64,000 nucleotides of DNA from M3007 sp044347755 (GCA_044347755.1 JBIKUE010000002.1:1-64000); one strand, 5' to 3'. Numbered from the stretch's first letter, positions 25,701 to 34,932 are shown. Numbers and translations: made by a program. The notes: a model not told the origin generated them from the sequence alone.

Positions 25701-27727
25701 CTTACGACATTGTAAGTGGAAACAGGACTTGTTCTGTATTCGATTCAGTGCGAATAAAAGTAGACTCTTTGCCGGAACTATCGATTCGAAAGGTGATTGA
25801 CAAGGAAGTTTATTGCATAGGTGATACCATCTATTTTGTTGCCAACTCCATCTTTGAACCGGCAAATTTCCCAGGCATTCAACACGAATGGCTCCCTCAT
25901 GGCACATTCCTGACTCCGGAGGATCTGTTAAGTCTTGTTATTTTGGCTCTGGATACCTTTACTTACCAGCGGATTACTACCATTGGGGGATGTGTGGATA
26001 CTACTGAGGTGTTTGTTCCGGTGTTTGAGCCCCCTACCCTACAGGCCATTGCTAATCCGCCTGTAGTTTGTCCGGGTGGATCTACTCAAATCAATGTAAC
26101 AGTAAATCCGCCGAATCCTGATTATACCTATGAATGGGAGCCTATGACGGCTGGAACATTATCGTGTGGTGACTGTCTGGATCCTGTGGCTACCCCATCC
26201 CAAACTACGCTTTATAATCTGACTGTCAAGGATATTCCATGCCCGGCGGGAACTAGTGTGGCCGTATTTGTAGATCAACTGCCCGTATTGCAACTGGCTA
26301 ACAATCCTGTTATTTGTTCTACGGGTTCTGTGGTATTGAATAATAGCAGTCAAACGGATGTAACCTACACCTGGACTCCGGCCACATTCCTGGATAATCC
26401 AAACTCCCCTAATCCGGTGGCTACTCCTACCCAAACCATAACCTATCAGGTGTTGGCACAGGGGCAAAACTGTAGCTCAACCGGAGAAGTAACCGTAAAA
26501 TATTATAACGCGAGTGTCAATGCGGGAATAGACCAGATAATTTGCGAAGGCGCCAATGCTACCTTAACAGCTACCACCAGTGGCGATCCTGGAAACCTCG
26601 TGTGGTCACCAGGAGGCCAAACAATCAATACCATTACAGTTAGCCCAACTGCTTTGCAGTCTTATGGCGTTACCTATTTCTATGGTGAAGGATGTGCTGC
26701 TGTAGATGCTGTGAATGTGGATGTTATTCCGCTTCCGGTACTCAATTTGAATCCAAATACCTCTATTTGTTTGGGGGCATCCGTTCCACTGACATTACCC
26801 CCGAACGGGCCGGGATCATTCCAATGGACTCCTGCTACAGGTTTGAATAATGCAGGAATACCAAATCCAATTGCTACACCTACCAGTACATTAACCTATT
26901 CTGTAACCGCTTCAAATCAGAATTGCACTACGCAGGGGCAGGTAACTGTAACGGTTTCTAATGCCAATGTAAATGTTGGTCAGGATCAAAGTATCTGCCT
27001 GGGTGAAAGTGTTACGCTAACGGCCAATGTAACCGGGACTCCTGCCGACAGTGTAGTTTGGATGCCTGGAGGACAAAAAGGCGGCAGCATTACCGTTTCA
27101 CCGGTATTCACAACCACCTATACTGCTACGATTTATTACGGTGTAAACTGCTCTGATGCAGATGTGATCAATATTACAGTATTCACCCCTATTGTTTTGG
27201 CGAATATTGAAGCTAAGCCAGATCCGGCCGACTCCATTTGTGAAGGAGCGAGCGTAAAGCTCAGGGTTGAGGTTTTATCCGGTGAAGTTGAGAGTTTACA
27301 ATGGTTTGCCAATGGTGAAGTAATCCCAGGTGCAACCAAGGACTCTGTTGAAGTGACACCCCTTGGCACCGAAATTTCCTATACAGTAGTGGCAACAGAT
27401 GCCAATGGATGCACGGATAGTTCTGAACCGGTGACTTACACAACAAAACGTTGTTTCGCTATTCCGAATGCCTTTACGCCTAATGGCGATGGCGCAAACG
27501 ATACATTTGGGCCAGTATTACTTGGAGGAGCTGCAACCATCACTCAATTTGCCATTTACAACCGTTGGGGTCAAAAGGTGTTCGAAGCAACGCCGACCAA
27601 ACAAGCTTGGGATGGCAGAACAGATGACAAAACTGCGCCAAGTGACGTCTATGTGTACAAGATGGTTGTTCGGTTTGGAAATGGAGCGGAAGAGACGTAC
27701 TCGGGAGATGTAACTCTGCTTAGATGA
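22778..27727 (+). CDS. Large type IX secreted multidomain protein with gliding-motility-associated C-terminal domain
   Basis: A 1649-residue secreted protein. The signal peptide (MKQALFLFIFQLVASILIAQ) is followed by a jelly-roll-like region (about 20-165) and a CUB-like domain (about 170-310). A choice-of-anchor L domain follows ('FEYVFGSEEYPEYI', 'NDIFAFLVSGPG', about 340-570), then a Calx-beta-like domain (about 575-690) and about eight Ig/PKD-like repeats marked by 'WTPATFLDNPN..P.ATPT'. The last 85 residues are the type B (gliding-motility-associated) sorting domain with 'PNAFTPNGDGANDTF' and 'IYNRWGQKVFE'. It should cross the outer membrane by type IX secretion and act at the cell surface, perhaps in adhesion. 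Confidence 0.93.
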   Translation: MKQALFLFIFQLVASILIAQAPGNDAFDCSTMVNLGEVPSCEPTVYTNQNATPSVVATVDTVSCFQSGTAQRDVWFRFQCPITLLDVRITLSGIGVDPIINPEFAVYRGDCFFDGLAELSCVSALQGQTAAELDLFGLTPGADYYIRVSDWSATATPNSGSFTLCVDSIPPVVNITQGNSSLCSGTLFDSGGEFGDYGPNEDHTFVICPDQQSECISFNLEYYDLEPTLNPFGGGDGDQLSFYDGNSVNGQLLASLDGEGFSPLNVAGGGGVCFTVQAKSGCLTVVFESDATVQQAGWKGTWQCSSDPCIPMESLAVDTTNITADSIVAAISTGGAVVTVTDIKCDGTQYGIFKYATESNDLNMGKGLVLTSGSATWAQGPNNQTGAGTIVDPFNDPGDDDLNYLSNLYGSGSESHDACIIELDVFAATNEVVFEYVFGSEEYPEYIFSTGGFNDIFAFLVSGPGIAGDPNLSNSALNIAVLPNSTTPVQIDSVNNQVNWQYYRNNELSSTIQYDGLTADSLGKKKSLTARVPVIPCNTYHLKLAIADRGDESFDSGVFVSEIKAGSPDVEIQFASGIDYFIESCTGDDDTLFISLSKPSSMPTSFNISLGGTATQGVDYLLNIPPVITFPPGETTLAFPIVPLADALPEGSESILINLARDYGCGEVILKTLVAEIKDGVEVEVSGGDTLTVCKGDFLQLNASGATSYFWEPIAAVSNAYIANPVTSPTQSLWLTVKGLVGTCEDIDSVFIKVVGPEIVVSALSPTNICLGGSVSLQAVVFPANTPITWLPATGLDDPTSLTPTASPTFPTTYAATVSLEGCTVTDFVTIIVDTLKMPTLIADTVACQNYPIQLASPFSSTTQYEWAPADGLDNPNSASPIALPDQTTTYTLVATSQNDACSQTASVTVTLILSDIAIQGEELRLLCLGESDTLVAVTNPPGSTIIWTPAAFLNTNNGNTVVSTPTESITYIATYDIVSGNRTCSVFDSVRIKVDSLPELSIRKVIDKEVYCIGDTIYFVANSIFEPANFPGIQHEWLPHGTFLTPEDLLSLVILALDTFTYQRITTIGGCVDTTEVFVPVFEPPTLQAIANPPVVCPGGSTQINVTVNPPNPDYTYEWEPMTAGTLSCGDCLDPVATPSQTTLYNLTVKDIPCPAGTSVAVFVDQLPVLQLANNPVICSTGSVVLNNSSQTDVTYTWTPATFLDNPNSPNPVATPTQTITYQVLAQGQNCSSTGEVTVKYYNASVNAGIDQIICEGANATLTATTSGDPGNLVWSPGGQTINTITVSPTALQSYGVTYFYGEGCAAVDAVNVDVIPLPVLNLNPNTSICLGASVPLTLPPNGPGSFQWTPATGLNNAGIPNPIATPTSTLTYSVTASNQNCTTQGQVTVTVSNANVNVGQDQSICLGESVTLTANVTGTPADSVVWMPGGQKGGSITVSPVFTTTYTATIYYGVNCSDADVINITVFTPIVLANIEAKPDPADSICEGASVKLRVEVLSGEVESLQWFANGEVIPGATKDSVEVTPLGTEISYTVVATDANGCTDSSEPVTYTTKRCFAIPNAFTPNGDGANDTFGPVLLGGAATITQFAIYNRWGQKVFEATPTKQAWDGRTDDKTAPSDVYVYKMVVRFGNGAEETYSGDVTLLR

Positions 27728-27728
27728 T

Positions 27729-27807
27729 AATAAGTAATTGGGGGTACTATTAGCCTAGCTTCGGTATAAAAACCAAGGTATGCTAATAGTACCCCCATTT
27801 ACTTATT
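27729..27807. terminator. Long inverted repeat between convergent genes
   Basis: Arms of 26 bases (27729-27754 and 27782-27807) match with one mismatch around a 27-base loop; the core is GGGGGTACTATTAGC. It lies exactly between convergent genes ending at 27727 and 27813. A bidirectional terminator is the simplest reading, but no T-run follows either arm. Confidence 0.6.
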
Positions 27808-27812
27808 GATCA

Positions 27813-28739
27813 CTATTCTCTTAACAATTTTACGTTTCGGGCGATAGGTTCGCCACGGTCGTTTTTACTGAGGGTAAATTCAACCATATCTCCTTCGCGC
27901 AAATCATTGAAATCCGTATCCACCAGGAATGAGAAGTGGAAAAAGAGGTTGTTGGTTTGAGGATAATTGATAAAACCATAACCATCCTTAAGGCTGAAAA
28001 TGGTGCTTCTGGATACTTCGCCTTCTTCTATCGGCTCTGTAATCTCCTCAGTATCAATCCCTGGAGCGGTCAAATTTCTTTTTCGTTCTACAAAAAGCTT
28101 GTTTACGGAAAAATTTGGATCATTATCCTCATTAATCACTTTTTCCATAGCCATTGGATAGGTTACTTCTTCCCAAAGTGCTTGAGAAGTAACGGTGCTC
28201 CGGCGGCGTCCTTCTTCATCAAAGAAGTCGTAGTCCCATACAAAAAGCATAACCCGAACTCCAAGGGTATGTAGTTTGCGTACCAATGGAACAAAATCAC
28301 TATCGCTGGCAATTAATACAATGACGTCAAAATGTTTGTGTAAGGCAAGCTCAAAAGCTTCGAGGGCCATCCAAACATCTATTCCGCGCTCTTGCCTTTG
28401 ACCGAAATGAGTAGTTCTGACTGGTAAATAGTGGGTTGTTACGCCTTCCATCATCAGGATATCATCAAACAGGCGGTCATAAAACAACCGGTTTCCTTCA
28501 TTGCTTGCTTCCTGTGCTGAAAGTCGGCCTCTGAAGTAGTGTGCATCTACGATCTGACATAAATGCATGTCTTTTTGTTCTTCTTCGGCAATTTTGTAAC
28601 GAATAAAATCATGCAATCCTGCAATGCTTAACCGCCCTCGCCTTTCGTGGTGATAAGCGTAATAGTTTGAAACATGCAAGAAATAATTTCCATCGTAAAA
28701 TACCCCAATGCGGGTGAGTTTGTGCTGGGAATCTGACAT
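27813..28739 (-). CDS. NYN-domain ribonuclease fused to a cold-shock domain
   Basis: A 308-residue cytoplasmic protein. Residues 8-190 are a NYN (LabA/DUF88, PIN-like) nuclease domain with conserved acids D16 ('VFYDGNYF'), D121 ('GIDVWMALEA') and D146/D148 ('IASDSDF'). The C-terminal 65 residues form a cold-shock/S1-like OB fold: 'TIFSLKDGYGFI', 'NNLFFHFS', 'LREGDMVEF'. The combination suggests a metal-dependent RNase with its own RNA-binding module. Its target is unknown. It converges with the large secreted-protein gene. Confidence 0.9.
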   Translation of the reverse strand: MSDSQHKLTRIGVFYDGNYFLHVSNYYAYHHERRGRLSIAGLHDFIRYKIAEEEQKDMHLCQIVDAHYFRGRLSAQEASNEGNRLFYDRLFDDILMMEGVTTHYLPVRTTHFGQRQERGIDVWMALEAFELALHKHFDVIVLIASDSDFVPLVRKLHTLGVRVMLFVWDYDFFDEEGRRRSTVTSQALWEEVTYPMAMEKVINEDNDPNFSVNKLFVERKRNLTAPGIDTEEITEPIEEGEVSRSTIFSLKDGYGFINYPQTNNLFFHFSFLVDTDFNDLREGDMVEFTLSKNDRGEPIARNVKLLRE

Positions 28740-28928
28740 TTTGTGCGAATCTAGAAGTGCTATGATAAAATATGGACAATATTCAATGGTTTTTTGAATC
28801 AGATTGATTTCATCTAGTTATGATTAATTCTATAATGGTGTTATTGGGTGCAGGGATATATGAATTAGCCTGTTATTGATGCGTAGGCAAAGGACAGGTA
28901 TTTTTAGATAACTTGGTAATATTATAAG

Positions 28929-28967
28929 AAAAAAGCCGCTAATCCATTACAGAATAGCGACTTTTTT
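28929..28967 (-). terminator. Terminator of the FAS1 lipoprotein gene
   Basis: AAAAAAGCCGCTA (28929-28941) pairs with TAGCGACTTTTTT (28955-28967) with one mismatch and a 13-base loop. It has T-runs in both directions and lies 28 bases after the stop codon of the leftward FAS1 gene. Confidence 0.85.
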
Positions 28968-28994
28968 GATTTGGAAGCGTAATTTGATCAAATT

Positions 28995-30005
28995 TTATGG
29001 GAGAAGTACCGTGTCGATCACATGGATTACACCATTGCGCGCCAGCAAGTCCGTAAGTACGATATTGGAGCCTGCGCCATTGCCAGAACCTTTTACTTTA
29101 GGGCCGCCGGCAAGGGTAATCGTGGTGTTACCTGCTGCAACCATAGGAACAGAGATGTTTTCACGCAGATCTGCAGAAAATACGCGACCGCCGGTCAGGT
29201 GGTAAAGCAACACAGTGCGAAGTGTATTGATCGTTGCAGCATCAGTAATGCCTTTGATGTTTGCAGCATTATTCAGTGGTGCAGGCAATTGAGCAAAAGC
29301 TGCGTCAGTTGGCGCGAATACCGTTACGTTGGTTGTAGGCGACATTAGGGTGTTTGTCAAGCCAGTTTTGTTCAAAGCAGCTACCAAAGCAGTGAAATTA
29401 CCATTTGCAATAGCAATCTGAGCAATGTCTTGGGTTGGGTAGAACAGTACCTTGTTGATCACGTGGATAACACCATTGCTAGCCTGAATATCAGCAGCTA
29501 CAACCTGAGTTGCGCCGTTGATCATCACATTGTCAGAGATGCTACGGCTAACGAAGATCTGATTGTCGTTAGGGGTAGTAGCTGTTTTGTAGGTAGAATA
29601 GCCACCGTTTGGAAGTTGAGCAGCATTCTTGCGACCAGCAACTACGTGGTAACGAAGTACATTAGAAAGGAATTTGATATCCTTAGGATTTGTAATGCTA
29701 TTGATACCAGCTGCTGTATTGAAAGGAGCAGGGAGTTGAGCGAAAGCAGCATTATTTGGTGCAAATACAGTTCCATTCAAATTGGCATTGGCAAAAAAGC
29801 CAACAGAATTAGTTTTCACTACTGCAGCTACCAAAGTGCTGAAGTCAGGGTTGGAAATAGCGATATCAACAATAGTGTTGTTATTGCGATCACCTGCAAT
29901 CTCATTTGAAACAGGCGTCAGGTCTGTGAGTTGCTCTTTTTGGCAGGCAGTGAAAGAAAGCGCGAGGAGGGCAAACAATAGGATTGCTTTTGAAGTGCGA
30001 ATCAT
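28995..30005 (-). CDS. Two-domain fasciclin (FAS1) lipoprotein
   Basis: A 336-residue lipoprotein: the signal MIRTSKAILLFALLALSFTAC has its lipid-anchored Cys at 21. Two FAS1 domains follow, residues about 42-190 and 193-335. Each has the paired H1/H2 motifs 'TVFAPNNAAFAQLPAP' / 'VTVFAPTDAAFAQLPAP' and 'GVIHVINKVL' / 'GVIHVIDTVL'. FAS1 domains mediate adhesion or matrix contacts; in Bacteroidota they are common outer-membrane surface lipoproteins. It is monocistronic, with its own terminator. Confidence 0.95.
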   Translation of the reverse strand: MIRTSKAILLFALLALSFTACQKEQLTDLTPVSNEIAGDRNNNTIVDIAISNPDFSTLVAAVVKTNSVGFFANANLNGTVFAPNNAAFAQLPAPFNTAAGINSITNPKDIKFLSNVLRYHVVAGRKNAAQLPNGGYSTYKTATTPNDNQIFVSRSISDNVMINGATQVVAADIQASNGVIHVINKVLFYPTQDIAQIAIANGNFTALVAALNKTGLTNTLMSPTTNVTVFAPTDAAFAQLPAPLNNAANIKGITDAATINTLRTVLLYHLTGGRVFSADLRENISVPMVAAGNTTITLAGGPKVKGSGNGAGSNIVLTDLLARNGVIHVIDTVLLP

Positions 30006-30124
30006 AACGTATGAATTTGAGTTAGAAATTTTGTTTAACGATGTGTTGTTTCATGTTAAACAAAATATCAAAGGCAGGGTTCACAACAAAGTTGAAAAAT
30101 GTCGCAAATTATCATTTGGAATAA

Positions 30125-30166
30125 AAAATAAGCAGTTGCAAGGACTCACCTGCAACTGCTTATTTT
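30125..30166 (-). terminator. Terminator of the BNR-repeat protein gene
   Basis: A perfect 16-bp stem (30125-30140 with 30151-30166), loop of 10, with T-rich sequence following on the minus strand. It lies 23 bases after the stop codon of the gene ending at 30189. Confidence 0.9.
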
Positions 30167-30188
30167 GTTGAAAATCAATTATTTAATG

Positions 30189-33100
30189 CTATAATCGATT
30201 GAAATCCTTAAAAAGTGAATATTTTATTATTTCCACTTTTTCCCGGTAGGATTTCCACGCGGTATCAAACAGCTCGTTCACCTTCTTTATCATGGCATCC
30301 GTTTCTCGTTTGGCATTATCAATAGCTATTTGAGTGGTTTGATTAGGAGCCCCTCTATTGGATTCCAGATAGCCAAACGGCTTATACAGGTGTCCGTTCA
30401 ACGTATTGGGATTTCGTTGGATCCCTTTTGCTTCTTTATGTTGGAAAAACTGTTCTTTTAGCATACTAATCGAATCCTTTAGCGCAGAACCTAGTTTCAT
30501 GGCTTCTTTTTTCAAACTATCCGGAACATTAGAGAGCTGACTTTCCACGAGAGAAATGGTCTTTTCAGCTTCCTTTAACCGATTGTAAGCATTCGTAGCA
30601 CGCTCTACCGTTTGATACAAGTTTCGAATGGCGGCATTTTTGGCTTCCCGATCGGCTACAGAGATGTTTAAACGGGGGTCGTCTATTATTTTTACGATAA
30701 CAGAATCCCGGTATCCTTTGTAATCTACCTTAACCCAGTATTCACCAGGGAGGGCTGTTGGGCCTCCGCCAGGTTCCAACTGGTCAGGATTAGGCTCGTT
30801 TTTGGAAGGATAACGAATGCCTTTAGTATCCATGCCCCAGTAAATCCGGCTTTGAAAAGCTGAATCAAGTTCGGTTTTAAATCTTCGAAGCGTATCGCCA
30901 TTCATAGCAAAAACCATAACCGTTGCTTTTTCCTTTTTGGCATCAGGCTTTGGCCCGGCGCCTCTTGGCTTTCCTTCCTCTTTTTTGTCCTCCTTTTTAT
31001 CTTCTTTTTTATCCTCTTTTTTCTCAGCAGAATCTGCCTTTTTCTTCTCTGCCTTTTTTAATCCGGGTTTAACCCAAACAGGGATAGAAACGGCTGTCCA
31101 CTTGTTATCACCTTCATAAGTTGCATCTACAGCAAACCTTGGGCCATCATATGACCTGAACTCGGCCAGAATGCCGGCCTGGGCCGGGAATAGTTTGAAA
31201 GGCTGATCCAATAATCCTGCCCCTGCTTTAGCCAGTTCACGCAAAGGCGAAAGGTTATCCATAATCCAAATGCCTCGTCCAAATGTTCCAAGCACCAGAT
31301 CGCCATCTCGCTGCTGGATCTTCATATCAAAAACGGGTACGGGAGGTAATGTTTCTCCTGGAAATGGGTGCCAGCTTTCACCTCCGTCAATAGAGACACA
31401 CAGGCCATGGTCCGTACCTAAAAAGATCAGGTTGGGAGCAACGGGATCCTGAACCACAGACAGGCAGTAATTACCGCCATTAGCCCCATTTTTTACAGGC
31501 AGATTTTTGGGCGTAACGATCCGCCTCCATTTTTTGCCAAAATCAGTGGTATGGTACAAGTAAGGCTGCCAGTCGTTTTGTCTGTAATTATTCAATACTA
31601 CGAATGCTTCACCGGCGTTTACTGGCGAAGCCTCAATAGCTGGTATCCAGGCATTTTTGGGTGCTCCCGGCAATTGATCGCCAAAATTCTCCCAGGTTTT
31701 ACCTCCATCTTTGGTAAGTTGGACGTTGCCATCATCCGTTCCAACCCATATTATGCCCTTCTGCACCGGGCTAGGATTAATGGCAATGATGGTACAGTGA
31801 TTTTCTGCATTGGTAGCATCAAATGTTAACCCGCCAGAAATATCCTGGTGCATTTTGGAAGTATCATTCGTGGTTAAGTCCGGACTAATGATCTCCCAGG
31901 TTTGACCGAGGTCTTTGGAATAATGCAGGAATTGAGAGCCAAAATAAATCCCATGATTTATATGCGGATCTTGCGCCAGGGCAGCGTTCCAGTTAAACCG
32001 TAAGGTGGATTTTCCGTCAGGATGCAAAGGCTTTATATACCGGCTTTCTCCGGTCTTTCTGTCTATTAGACTCAACTCCCCTCCTTGCGACTCAGAGAAA
32101 ACATACCTGGCATCGTCTTTTCTGGGCATGGTTTCAAAGCCGTCACCAAAATTCACCTCCTGCCAGTCAGAATTTCGGATACCTCCGGATTTCCATACAG
32201 CAGATGGTCCTACCCAGGATCCATTATCCTGCAGCCCCCCGTATACATTGTAGGGCCACTCGTTGTCTGTTTCTACATGGTAAAACTGGCCAACTGGTAT
32301 ATTTTCAGCAAATCGCCAGGTTTTTCCACCATCATAGGTAATGTTTACGCCACCGTCATTACCATTAATGATGTAATCAGGGTTCTGCGGGCTGATCCAA
32401 AAGGCATGGTGGTCCGGGTGGATGGTCCAGCCTGCCCAGGTATTGAAAGTCTTTCCACCATCTTCGCTCCGGGTTATGGATGTTGAAATGGAATAAACCC
32501 TGTTTTCATTTTTTGGATCAACATAAATCTCGGAGTAGTAGAAAGGACGGTCTCCCTGGCCTTTATCGGCCATTTTTTGCCATTTTTTACCGCCGTTAGT
32601 ACTTTTATACAATGCATTCTCCTTCGCTTCCACCAAGGCATAAACTACCTCCGGGTTACTTGGAGAAACAGCTAAACCCATTCGCCCAAGGTCGCCCTCT
32701 GGCAATCCGTCTTTGCTGGTACGTTTTTCCCAGGTTTCACCGGCATCGTAACTCACATAAAGGCCAGATCCGGCACCTCCACTTTTAAAAAACCACGGCC
32801 AGCGCTGGTATTCCCACATCGCTGCGAATAGCTTATTGGGGTTTTGTGGATCGGCTACCAATTCAGCACATCCGGTTAGGCCATTGACGAAGAGCACTCT
32901 GCGCCAGGTTTTTCCTCCATCTGAGCTTTTGTAAACACCGCGTTCTTCCGTCGCCCCATAGGTAGAACCCATGGCTGCTGCATAGACAATGTCGGGGTTG
33001 TCACGGTGCAAAATCACCCGGTGAATAGATCGGGTATTTTGTAATCCCATACATACCCAATCTTGACCGCCGTTGATTGTTTTGAATATTCCTACACCAA

Positions 33101-33464
33101 AATTTTGAGAGTTTCTAGGATTGCCTTCGCCTGTGCCAACCCAGATTTCTTCCGGATTTTTGGGGTTAATGGCGATGCTTCCTATTCCAAGTGTCGGTGC
33201 TTTGTCGAAAATAGGCTCCCAGGCAGTTCCAGCACTCTTGCTACGCCATACGCCACCTGAAGCCGCACCGGCATAAATGACTTTGGGATTTGTGGGATCT
33301 ACCGCCAGGGAAGTGATTCGACCCGACATGGCCCCTGGTCCGATACTACGCAGGGACATGGTTTTAAGATGTTCAGTGGATAAGTCTGGCTTGGACTGCG
33401 CCGTAACCGCACAGATGCTTATCCAGTGGAAACAGATCAGAAGAAAAGAACTTGTTTTATTCAT
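30189..33464 (-). CDS. Exported VPS10/sortilin-like BNR-repeat beta-propeller protein
   Basis: A protein of about 1091 residues with a signal peptide (MNKTSSFLLICFHWIS...TAQ). Residues about 25-740 are a chain of BNR/sialidase-type blades with Asp-box-like repeats such as 'SKSAGTAWEP', 'SSDGGKTWRRV' and 'SYDAGETWEKR', as in VPS10/sortilin and WD40/YVTN 'glycosyl hydrolase' families. A lysine/glutamate-rich low-complexity linker (about 805-855, repeated KKEDKKED) leads to a C-terminal region with a beta domain and a coiled coil (about 960-1085). Sialidase catalytic residues are not evident, so enzymatic activity is doubtful. No type IX sorting domain is seen. ATG 33464 gives a better signal peptide than ATG 33482. 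Confidence 0.85.
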   Translation of the reverse strand: MNKTSSFLLICFHWISICAVTAQSKPDLSTEHLKTMSLRSIGPGAMSGRITSLAVDPTNPKVIYAGAASGGVWRSKSAGTAWEPIFDKAPTLGIGSIAINPKNPEEIWVGTGEGNPRNSQNFGVGIFKTINGGQDWVCMGLQNTRSIHRVILHRDNPDIVYAAAMGSTYGATEERGVYKSSDGGKTWRRVLFVNGLTGCAELVADPQNPNKLFAAMWEYQRWPWFFKSGGAGSGLYVSYDAGETWEKRTSKDGLPEGDLGRMGLAVSPSNPEVVYALVEAKENALYKSTNGGKKWQKMADKGQGDRPFYYSEIYVDPKNENRVYSISTSITRSEDGGKTFNTWAGWTIHPDHHAFWISPQNPDYIINGNDGGVNITYDGGKTWRFAENIPVGQFYHVETDNEWPYNVYGGLQDNGSWVGPSAVWKSGGIRNSDWQEVNFGDGFETMPRKDDARYVFSESQGGELSLIDRKTGESRYIKPLHPDGKSTLRFNWNAALAQDPHINHGIYFGSQFLHYSKDLGQTWEIISPDLTTNDTSKMHQDISGGLTFDATNAENHCTIIAINPSPVQKGIIWVGTDDGNVQLTKDGGKTWENFGDQLPGAPKNAWIPAIEASPVNAGEAFVVLNNYRQNDWQPYLYHTTDFGKKWRRIVTPKNLPVKNGANGGNYCLSVVQDPVAPNLIFLGTDHGLCVSIDGGESWHPFPGETLPPVPVFDMKIQQRDGDLVLGTFGRGIWIMDNLSPLRELAKAGAGLLDQPFKLFPAQAGILAEFRSYDGPRFAVDATYEGDNKWTAVSIPVWVKPGLKKAEKKKADSAEKKEDKKEDKKEDKKEEGKPRGAGPKPDAKKEKATVMVFAMNGDTLRRFKTELDSAFQSRIYWGMDTKGIRYPSKNEPNPDQLEPGGGPTALPGEYWVKVDYKGYRDSVIVKIIDDPRLNISVADREAKNAAIRNLYQTVERATNAYNRLKEAEKTISLVESQLSNVPDSLKKEAMKLGSALKDSISMLKEQFFQHKEAKGIQRNPNTLNGHLYKPFGYLESNRGAPNQTTQIAIDNAKRETDAMIKKVNELFDTAWKSYREKVEIIKYSLFKDFNRL

Positions 33465-33569
33465 GGGTACATTGTTCGGCATTTAAGGCTTTAGCGCCCA
33501 TCCGGGTCGCAAAACTGCGAAATCAGTATGTATTCTGATGATTTCATGATAAAAATCGATAAAATGATG

Positions 33570-34202
33570 CTATTCAGTATTGGGTGTACCAGAATGGCGT
33601 GATCGCAGTACCCTGTCTACCTCTTCCAGTTGAATTTCCTTGGCTTGGAGTAAAACCAGAAAATGGTACAATAAATCGGCACATTCATTCAGTAACAGGT
33701 CCCGACGTTGACCAAGGGCTTCAATTACAACCTCAACGGCTTCCTCCCCTACTTTTTGTGCTATTTTGGATATGCCTGATTCCATCAACCGGTTAGTATA
33801 GGAGTTGGGTATAGGATTAATTTTCCGATCGTTGATGATTCTCTCCAATTGATAAATAAATTCAGCAGGTTCATTGGACGTGTTCCAGCACGTATCAGCG
33901 CCTGTATGACAGACAGGACCAGATGGATTTGCCAGGATCAAAATGCTGTCCTGGTCGCAATCCAAAAGAATGTTTTGAACCTGAAGTGTATTGCCAGAAG
34001 ATTCTCCTTTAGTCCACAATCTTTTTTTGGAGCGACTAAAAAAGGTCACTAAGCCAGTGTTGGCGGTTTGATTCAGGGCTTCCTGATTCATATAGCCCAA
34101 CATGAGTACTTGCCGGGTTGATGCATCCTGAACAATGGCAGGGATGAGCCCGGAAGGCGTTTTATCAAAATCAGGCTTCTGGTAAACGAATGGATATGCC
34201 AT
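33570..34202 (-). CDS. hisIE: Bifunctional phosphoribosyl-AMP cyclohydrolase / phosphoribosyl-ATP pyrophosphatase HisIE
   Basis: Performs steps 2 and 3 of histidine synthesis. The HisI domain (residues 1-112) has 'TFFSRSKKRLWTKGESSGN' and the metal site 'DCDQDSILIL' with 'VCHTGADTCW'. The HisE domain (about 115-200) has 'KVGEEAVEVVIEALGQ'. The 210-residue length is normal for the fusion. It is the last gene of the his operon and overlaps hisF by 32 bases. No clear terminator was found after it. Confidence 0.96.
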   Translation of the reverse strand: MAYPFVYQKPDFDKTPSGLIPAIVQDASTRQVLMLGYMNQEALNQTANTGLVTFFSRSKKRLWTKGESSGNTLQVQNILLDCDQDSILILANPSGPVCHTGADTCWNTSNEPAEFIYQLERIINDRKINPIPNSYTNRLMESGISKIAQKVGEEAVEVVIEALGQRRDLLLNECADLLYHFLVLLQAKEIQLEEVDRVLRSRHSGTPNTE

Positions 34203-34932
34203 GTGCGTGAAGGTGTTTTTTTAAGTTTGGAATGGGAATTTCGCCAAAATGAAATACACTCGCTGCTAAGGCAGCATCAGCAAGTCCATCGGTGAATACT
34301 TCCGTAAAATGATCCGGATGGCCTGCGCCTCCTGAAGCAATAATGGGTACTGAGAGCGTCTCTGCTAACGTTCTGGTCATTTCAATGGCAAAGCCATTTT
34401 TGGTGCCATCATGTGCCATGGAGGTAAAAAGGATTTCTCCTGCGCCCCTATCCACGGCTTCCTGAGTCCATTGAAGTAAATCCCGACCAGTAGCCATAGT
34501 TCCACCTTTAAGGTAGACTTTCCAATCAGGCTCTGGTCTGGCATCAACGGCTAACACTATACACTGACTTCCAAAGGTTTGAGCCAGTTCCGTTATGAGT
34601 TCAGGTCTGTGAAAAGCAGAAGAGTTCACGCTTATTTTATCAGCTCCGGCGTGTAGGAGGTCATATACTTCTTCTACCGAGCGTATTCCTCCTCCAACGG
34701 TAAAAGGAATATTCAGCACGGCTGATATCCTTTTAACCAAATCCACCATGGTTCGCCTGTTTTCCTGAGTGGCGGTGATATCCAGAAAAACCAATTCATC
34801 TGCACCTTGTTCGGCGTAAGCCGCAGCCAGACTTACCGGATCCCCAGCATGCCTGAGGTTTTGAAACTGAACCCCTTTTACCGTCTGACCATCCTTGATA
34901 TCCAGACAGGGAATAATTCGCTTTGCAAGCAT
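34171..34932 (-). CDS. hisF: Imidazole glycerol phosphate synthase cyclase subunit HisF
   Basis: HisF is the (beta/alpha)8 cyclase half of IGP synthase and uses ammonia delivered by HisH. The protein has 253 residues with catalytic D11 ('PCLDIKDG') and the second aspartate in 'VLAVDARP' near 130. The phosphate-binding motifs 'VGGGIRS' and 'IASGGAG' are present. It is a clear HisF and not HisA. It starts directly after hisH with no gap; in the usual gene order hisA would lie between them. Confidence 0.97.
   Translation of the reverse strand: MLAKRIIPCLDIKDGQTVKGVQFQNLRHAGDPVSLAAAYAEQGADELVFLDITATQENRRTMVDLVKRISAVLNIPFTVGGGIRSVEEVYDLLHAGADKISVNSSAFHRPELITELAQTFGSQCIVLAVDARPEPDWKVYLKGGTMATGRDLLQWTQEAVDRGAGEILFTSMAHDGTKNGFAIEMTRTLAETLSVPIIASGGAGHPDHFTEVFTDGLADAALAASVFHFGEIPIPNLKKHLHAHGISIRLPEA

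Noticed and set aside
30937..31060. Tandem-repeat or CRISPR-like array in the A/T-rich stretch of the BNR protein gene
   Set aside because: It is low-complexity coding sequence for a Lys/Glu-rich linker with imperfect KKED units and no spacers.
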